From Alistipes sp. (lineage in GTDB: Bacteria > Bacteroidota > Bacteroidia > Bacteroidales > Rikenellaceae): 64,000 nucleotides of DNA. Position 1 is the first letter of the stretch. Every line of letters starts with the position of its first letter. The DNA is taken from positions 124,001 to 188,000 of the forward strand of contig JAFSDP010000012.1 of assembly GCA_017436185.1 (NCBI GenBank), written 5' to 3'. Position numbers and translations under genes: made by a program. The notes under the pieces were generated by a model. It ran no database searches and was not told the DNA's origin. It worked only from the letters and a program-made list of their open reading frames with translations. Below, piece after piece: positions 59,929 through 64,000 of this stretch.

Positions 59929-61374
59929 CTATTTCCACCATTTAATCATACAAAGTTGGATGACACCGAAAATTTCGAGACGCCCAAAGAGCATCAACAG
60001 CGAGTTGGTCATCTTTATAACGGTCGGCATCGCCGAATAATTATCCATCGAGCCCACTTCTCCAAAACCTGGGCCTACATTTCCCAAACAGGCCAACGAG
60101 CCGGAGAATGCGGTCAGAAGGTCCAAACCAAAGAGGGCACCCACCACCGAGCCGACAAAAATCAGCCCCAGGTAGGCCACAATGAAGACGGCCACCGTGT
60201 GCAGCACGTCGTTCTCCTGAATCACGCCGTCCATCTTGATGCGAATGATGGCATTGGGGTGACGTTGCTGCTTCATACGTGCACCGAACATCTTGACTGC
60301 CAGCACCAAACGATTGACCTTGATACCGCCCGATGTCGAGCCCGACGAGGCACAGACAAGCGACACGAACATCAGCAGCAGGATGGCAAACGAGGTCCAG
60401 GTGTTGGTATCGGCCGTAGCAAAGCCCGTCGTGGTAATCAGGGTCGAAACCTGGAAGAAGGCGTGACGCAGCGACTGCACAAAGGTGGGGTAGAGGTCTG
60501 CTGCATAAAGACTTACGGCCACAAACAACGAGGCGGCGGCGATGATGGCCAAATAGTAGCGAGTCACCTCCGAGCGGAAGAGATTGCTTCGTTTTCCCAC
60601 CACCGTGGCATAGATCAAACCAAAGTGAATACCCGAGATAATCACTGTCGTGGCCAAAATCAACTCGATGGCGGGATTGTTATAGAAGCCGATGCTGGCA
60701 TTCTTGGTCGAGAAACCGCTCGTGGCCGAGGCCGACATACCGTGACACAGGGCGTCAAACCAATTCATTCCGGCCAACTTAAGCGAGAGGGTCGAGAGGG
60801 CCGTCAACCCCAAATAGACCACCAACAGAATCTGTACAATCATCTGCGTGCGGTAGTGGTAATTCTCCTTGGCCAAGGTCGAGAGTTCGACGCTCGAGAG
60901 GGTCATACGTGAACGCCCCATCGAGGGGAGGATCAACAAGGCAAACATCACCACGCCCATACCTCCAATCCAGGTCGAAGACATACGCCAAAAGAGCATA
61001 CCGCGCGGCAGCGCCTCGATATCGTCCAAGATGGTGGCACCGGTGGTCGTGAAGCCAGAAACGCTTTCAAACCAGGCGTTTATCAGATTAAATTCACCGC
61101 CCCAAATCAGGTAGGGGAACATTCCCACCACACAAGCCACCAACCACGAGCCGACCACAACGCCAAAGCCCTCTTTACTCGAAAGTTGCACCTTCTTTTC
61201 GACAAAAATCAGCGGAAAAGCGCCCAGCAGCGCCGTCAGCAGTCCCGAAAGCAGCAGGGGATAGAAGGCCGAGTCCATCCCGCTCACGTAGGATATACCT
61301 GCCGAGAGCAGCATAAACGAGGCGATGAAGAGCATCACCATCCCGACATATTTCAGCACCACATCGAAGCGCAT
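59929..61374 (-). CDS. trkH: Trk-type potassium transporter TrkH
   Basis: A 481-residue K+ channel-type protein with four repeated membrane-pore-membrane units; pore-loop signatures such as SVSGFTTTGATIL (near 108), MSASATSGFSTKNASI (about 220), TTGFATAD (about 320) and LACLGNVGPGF (about 435) are clear. Length is normal. TrkA, the cytosolic NAD-binding partner, is not next to it in the window. It lies upstream of the SPOR gene and downstream of the chemoreceptor-like sensor. Confidence 0.95.
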   Translation of the reverse strand: MRFDVVLKYVGMVMLFIASFMLLSAGISYVSGMDSAFYPLLLSGLLTALLGAFPLIFVEKKVQLSSKEGFGVVVGSWLVACVVGMFPYLIWGGEFNLINAWFESVSGFTTTGATILDDIEALPRGMLFWRMSSTWIGGMGVVMFALLILPSMGRSRMTLSSVELSTLAKENYHYRTQMIVQILLVVYLGLTALSTLSLKLAGMNWFDALCHGMSASATSGFSTKNASIGFYNNPAIELILATTVIISGIHFGLIYATVVGKRSNLFRSEVTRYYLAIIAAASLFVAVSLYAADLYPTFVQSLRHAFFQVSTLITTTGFATADTNTWTSFAILLLMFVSLVCASSGSTSGGIKVNRLVLAVKMFGARMKQQRHPNAIIRIKMDGVIQENDVLHTVAVFIVAYLGLIFVGSVVGALFGLDLLTAFSGSLACLGNVGPGFGEVGSMDNYSAMPTVIKMTNSLLMLFGRLEIFGVIQLCMIKWWK

Positions 61375-61413
61375 ATTCTCGAAATTTGTTTGGCTCTAAC
61401 GCGTTTGGGCGGG

Positions 61414-62271
61414 TTAATGTTTCTGTTGTTGGCGGAGCTGGGTCGTGAGCGTATCGATGCGCTCTTTGAGCTCCAAGACCTCGTCTTTGCACTCGGCCTT
61501 CACATTGAAGGGGAGGCGGAACGAGAGGAAATCGCCCAAACTCTTATTGATCTTCACAATCGGATTGACGCAGTAGATGGTCATAAAGTAGTAGAACATC
61601 AACAAGATGGCAATCATCACCACGAGCGAAATCAACACGGGGGTCACTGCACGATAGGCATTCTTCTTCATCTGTTCGGTACGGGGTGCCAACGAACTCT
61701 GCGTCGAGGTCATATAGGCCTTAACAGCAGCCGTAAGACGATGGTAAACAGCCTCGTACTCGTTCGTGTACCAATTTTTGCCCACCTCGGCAACCTCCCC
61801 CTTTATGGCCAGCGAATCGGCTGCCACGAGGGTCGTATCGGCAGCCACGAGGGTCGTATCGGCAGCCACCACTGCAGCGATGGCCTCGGCCGCATCGACA
61901 CGGGCAAGATACCCATCGACCAAAATTTTCATCTCCGTAGTAGCAAAGGCCAACGAATCGAGGAACGATTTGTCCAACGCCTCGTTTTGGGCCACCAGCA
62001 TTACATCCTCCAGATGGGCCATCTCACGACGACACACCTCCTCGTAGGAGCGGTCGCCGAGCACCGTGAAGTGAATGAGCGCCACATTTTGGTTGTGGGC
62101 GGCATCCAACATCTCTTTGGCCAATTCGATATTGCGACGGCTCGCCTTAAGGATGTCGCCCGTATCGCGACCCAGTCGGCTCAGCTCGACAAAGGAGACC
62201 ATTCCCGAGAAAAACAAGAGGCAGACGATACTCAAAAAGCCAATCGTCACCCGTTTTCGCATACCCGTCAT
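61414..62271 (-). CDS. membrane sensor-like protein (4HB_MCP/HAMP-like)
   Basis: A 285-residue protein with two membrane helices (about 8-28 and 210-232) around a helical periplasmic domain with DILKASRRNIELAKEMLDAAHNQN, which looks like the four-helix bundle of chemoreceptors, and after the second helix a HAMP-like stretch NPIVKINKSLGDF. The C-terminal 35 residues are a coiled coil without any kinase or methyl-accepting signalling domain. So it is a truncated or stand-alone receptor. It contains the tandem repeat VAADTTL encoded by a 21-bp unit. Own promoter at 62298-62305. Function unknown. Confidence 0.65.
   Translation of the reverse strand: MTGMRKRVTIGFLSIVCLLFFSGMVSFVELSRLGRDTGDILKASRRNIELAKEMLDAAHNQNVALIHFTVLGDRSYEEVCRREMAHLEDVMLVAQNEALDKSFLDSLAFATTEMKILVDGYLARVDAAEAIAAVVAADTTLVAADTTLVAADSLAIKGEVAEVGKNWYTNEYEAVYHRLTAAVKAYMTSTQSSLAPRTEQMKKNAYRAVTPVLISLVVMIAILLMFYYFMTIYCVNPIVKINKSLGDFLSFRLPFNVKAECKDEVLELKERIDTLTTQLRQQQKH
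61819..61869 (-). repeat. 21-bp tandem repeat inside the sensor gene
   Basis: Two 21-bp units (61819-61839, 61840-61860) and part of a third; in frame they give VAADTTL twice plus VAADS. One mismatch between units. Could expand or contract. Confidence 0.85.
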
Positions 62272-62297
62272 ACTTCGCTAATTAAAGATTATAGGAG

Positions 62298-62305
62298 CAA
62301 AGATA
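62298..62305 (-). promoter_or_regulatory. promoter -7 box of the sensor gene
   Basis: Minus strand TATCTTTG, 26 bp before the start. Confidence 0.6.
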
Positions 62306-62319
62306 ATCATTTTAATGAT

Positions 62320-63618
62320 TTATCCCACAATTTCGCCCACCAAATCGCCTGCTTCATTCATCGAAATGAGCTTTACACGGCAAATTTGGTTGATATAGCG
62401 GGCCTCATAGGGGACTTCGACCCTGCGATAGGCTCCCGTAAAGCCAAACATTCGACCGCCACGCTCGGTGCTTTCGAACAGCACCTCCTCCTCACGACCG
62501 ATGGCTCGGGCCGTAAAATCGCGATGCAGACGGCTGCACAACTCCTCCAGTTCGGCCACACGACGAGTGGCAATGCTCGACTGCACCTTATCGGGCATCG
62601 TCACGGCAGGGGTTCCGGGGCGCTCCGAGAAGGGGAAAATATGCAGGAACGAAGGGGCCAACTCGGCCAGAAAGTCGTAGGTAGAGCGAAAATCCTCCTC
62701 CGTTTCGCCCGGGAAACCGACAATGACATCGATGCCGATAAAAGCATCGGGCATCCGACGACGCACCGCCTCGATACGTTCTCTGAATTTGGCCGTAGTG
62801 TAGCGACGACGCATCAAACCAAGAATCTTATCCGACCCGCTTTGGATGGGAATATGGAAGTGATGTTGAAATTTAGGTGACGAGGCGCAAAAGTCTATGA
62901 TTTCGTCGGTTAGAAGATTCGGCTCGATGGAGGAGATACGGTAACGCTCGATGCCTTCGACCTCGTTCAGCGCACGCAGCAAATCCAAGAACGACTCACC
63001 CGTCGTACGACCGAAATCGCCCGTATTGATGCCCGTGATGACAATCTCTTTCTGCCCCTCGGCGGCAATCTGCTCGGCCTCCGTCACCAAGTCGGCAATG
63101 GGCATATTGCGGCTGCTGCCTCGGGCATAGTGAATGGTGCAGTAGGCGCACTTGTAATCGCACCCGTCCTGCACCTTCAAAAAGGCTCGGGTACGGTCGC
63201 CTGTCGAGTAGGCGGCAAAGAAGCGGGTGAGGTGCTCGACATCGCAGGCATAGACCGACGCAGGGCCTTTGTCAATCAGTTCAACCACTCGTTGATATAA
63301 ATCGCCTTTGAAATTGTTACCCAGCACAATATCAACACCATCAATGGCGGCAATCTCGTCGGGTTTAAGCTGGGCGTAGCACCCCGTCACAGCTATGATG
63401 GCTTGGGGGTTGCGACGGTGGATTTTACGAATCAGATTGCGACATTTTTTGTCGGCGTGCTCGGTCACCGAACAGCTGTTGATGACCGCCACATCGGTCG
63501 GCTCGTTGGGGGCGACACGCACAAAACCACCCGCTACAAATTGGCGGGCAAGGGTAGAGCTCTCGGCAAAGTTGAGTTTGCAGCCGAGCGTATGGAAATT
63601 GACTCTGCGAGGTTGCAT
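62320..63618 (-). CDS. mtaB: tRNA t6A37 methylthiotransferase MtaB
   Basis: Adds a methylthio group to t6A37 in tRNA (ms2t6A). The 432-residue protein begins HTLGCKLNFAESS with the first cluster cysteine, then CSVTEHADKKCRN; the radical SAM site is CDYKCAYCTIHYARG near residue 140, then SIEPNLLTDEI. TRAM-type ending with YEARYINQICRVKLI. The set fits MtaB rather than MiaB or RimO. Start ATG 63618 (MQPRRVNFHTLG); the frame continues upstream to 63657 without evidence. Transcribed leftwards, divergent from the ABC permease gene. Confidence 0.92.
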   Translation of the reverse strand: MQPRRVNFHTLGCKLNFAESSTLARQFVAGGFVRVAPNEPTDVAVINSCSVTEHADKKCRNLIRKIHRRNPQAIIAVTGCYAQLKPDEIAAIDGVDIVLGNNFKGDLYQRVVELIDKGPASVYACDVEHLTRFFAAYSTGDRTRAFLKVQDGCDYKCAYCTIHYARGSSRNMPIADLVTEAEQIAAEGQKEIVITGINTGDFGRTTGESFLDLLRALNEVEGIERYRISSIEPNLLTDEIIDFCASSPKFQHHFHIPIQSGSDKILGLMRRRYTTAKFRERIEAVRRRMPDAFIGIDVIVGFPGETEEDFRSTYDFLAELAPSFLHIFPFSERPGTPAVTMPDKVQSSIATRRVAELEELCSRLHRDFTARAIGREEEVLFESTERGGRMFGFTGAYRRVEVPYEARYINQICRVKLISMNEAGDLVGEIVG

Positions 63619-63698
63619 ATAATCGCTTTTATAACGCTTTCGGTGGCGAAAATACAAAATCTTCGCCGAAAGAGGAGGCGTTTTCCAACAAAAAAATG

Positions 63699-63706
63699 TA
63701 TTTTTG
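63699..63706 (+). promoter_or_regulatory. promoter -7 box of the ABC permease gene
   Basis: TATTTTTG, 20 bp before ATG 63727. Confidence 0.55.
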
Positions 63707-63726
63707 TGCGCATTTTAAGACACGCT

Positions 63727-64000
63727 ATGGAATTCATCAACGACCTTGTTCAATACAGCTACCTGCAAAACGCCTTGTGGGCCGCCATTCTGTCGGGTAT
63801 CACCTGCGGATTGGTGGGCACCTACATCGTGGCTCGACGTCGTGTATTCCTGGCCGGAGGCATCACCCACGCCTCGTTTGGCGGATTGGGTGCCGCCTTC
63901 TATTTCGGTGCCGAGCCCCTGCTTGGTGCTATGGTGGCTGCGGTGGCTGCCGCCCTGGGCATCGAGTGGGCCGAGGGGCGGATGCAACTGCGCGAAGATT
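63727..64000 (+). CDS. ABC-3 (ZnuB-type) metal-transport permease, 5' part
   Basis: The first 91 residues of an inner-membrane permease, cut by the window's right edge. NALWAAILSGITCGLVGTYIV gives the first helix, then RRRVFLAGGITHASFGGLGAAF, a motif typical of ZnuB/MntB family permeases, which import zinc or manganese together with an ATPase and a binding protein. Only two to three helices are visible. No partner gene is visible yet; it would lie to the right. The start has its own promoter. Confidence 0.88.
   Translation, partial: MEFINDLVQYSYLQNALWAAILSGITCGLVGTYIVARRRVFLAGGITHASFGGLGAAFYFGAEPLLGAMVAAVAAALGIEWAEGRMQLRED

Overview
The window looks like chromosome of a gut Bacteroidales, most likely Rikenellaceae/Alistipes-like (moderate confidence). 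Reasons: the Bacteroidetes promoter (-7 box TAnnTTTG, -33 TTTG about 20 bp upstream) recurs before many genes; there are NigD-like and FISUMP-type lipoproteins, an rSAM/lipoprotein pair, a DUF4919 protein, a PPi-type phosphofructokinase, TrpB2 and GH127/146 and PL10 enzymes; and the core genes are GC-rich with strong third-position bias, which leaves long meaningless antisense ORFs.

Layout. 1-8 kb: 5' part of pheT (minus), a Trp-attenuated trpB2, a lipoprotein, an ECF sigma factor with a membrane partner that carries a C-terminal barrel-like domain, a NigD-like lipoprotein and a serine hydrolase. 8-15 kb: DMT transporter, lysA, lepA, acyl-CoA synthetase, tRNA-Gly(CCC), nitroreductase. 15-24 kb: pflB-pflA, a PL10 pectate lyase, a thioesterase, a flavoprotein, a cobalamin adenosyltransferase, rmuC. 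24-27.5 kb: small barrel protein and a large secreted beta-helix protein.

27.6-31.5 kb is the accessory region. Behind tRNA-Pro(CGG) lies an AT-rich island bracketed by 82-bp direct repeats that end in a copy of the tRNA 3' end. It holds three nearly identical 230-bp elements with terminal inverted repeats and a promoter-like outward end. They separate a SUMF1-fold lipoprotein gene from a pair of small genes (SH3-like secreted protein and multipass membrane protein) that a G6 tract may split by frameshift. No recombinase, transposase or reverse transcriptase is in the window.

31.7-50 kb: clostripain-like protease, DUF4919 protein, dapA, ligA, an LRR/EF-hand lipoprotein, purA, the etfB-etfA-acyl-CoA dehydrogenase operon, a metallophosphoesterase, an AraC regulator, PPi-type phosphofructokinase, then a small lipoprotein, a radical SAM/SPASM enzyme and dsbD. 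50-64 kb: GH127/146 arabinofuranosidase, MFS transporter, FISUMP lipoprotein, M64 peptidase, nfeD-floA, SPOR-domain protein, trkH, a chemoreceptor-like sensor, mtaB, and the 5' end of a znuB-like ABC permease.

Together the genes describe an anaerobic fermenter (formate-lyase, PPi-glycolysis, flavin-linked acyl-CoA metabolism) that attacks pectic and arabinose-containing glycans and makes lysine by the diaminopimelate route. The best leads are the cassette island with its 230-bp elements, the unannotated WWW leader peptide before trpB2, the rSAM/lipoprotein pair next to dsbD, and the G-tract frameshift.
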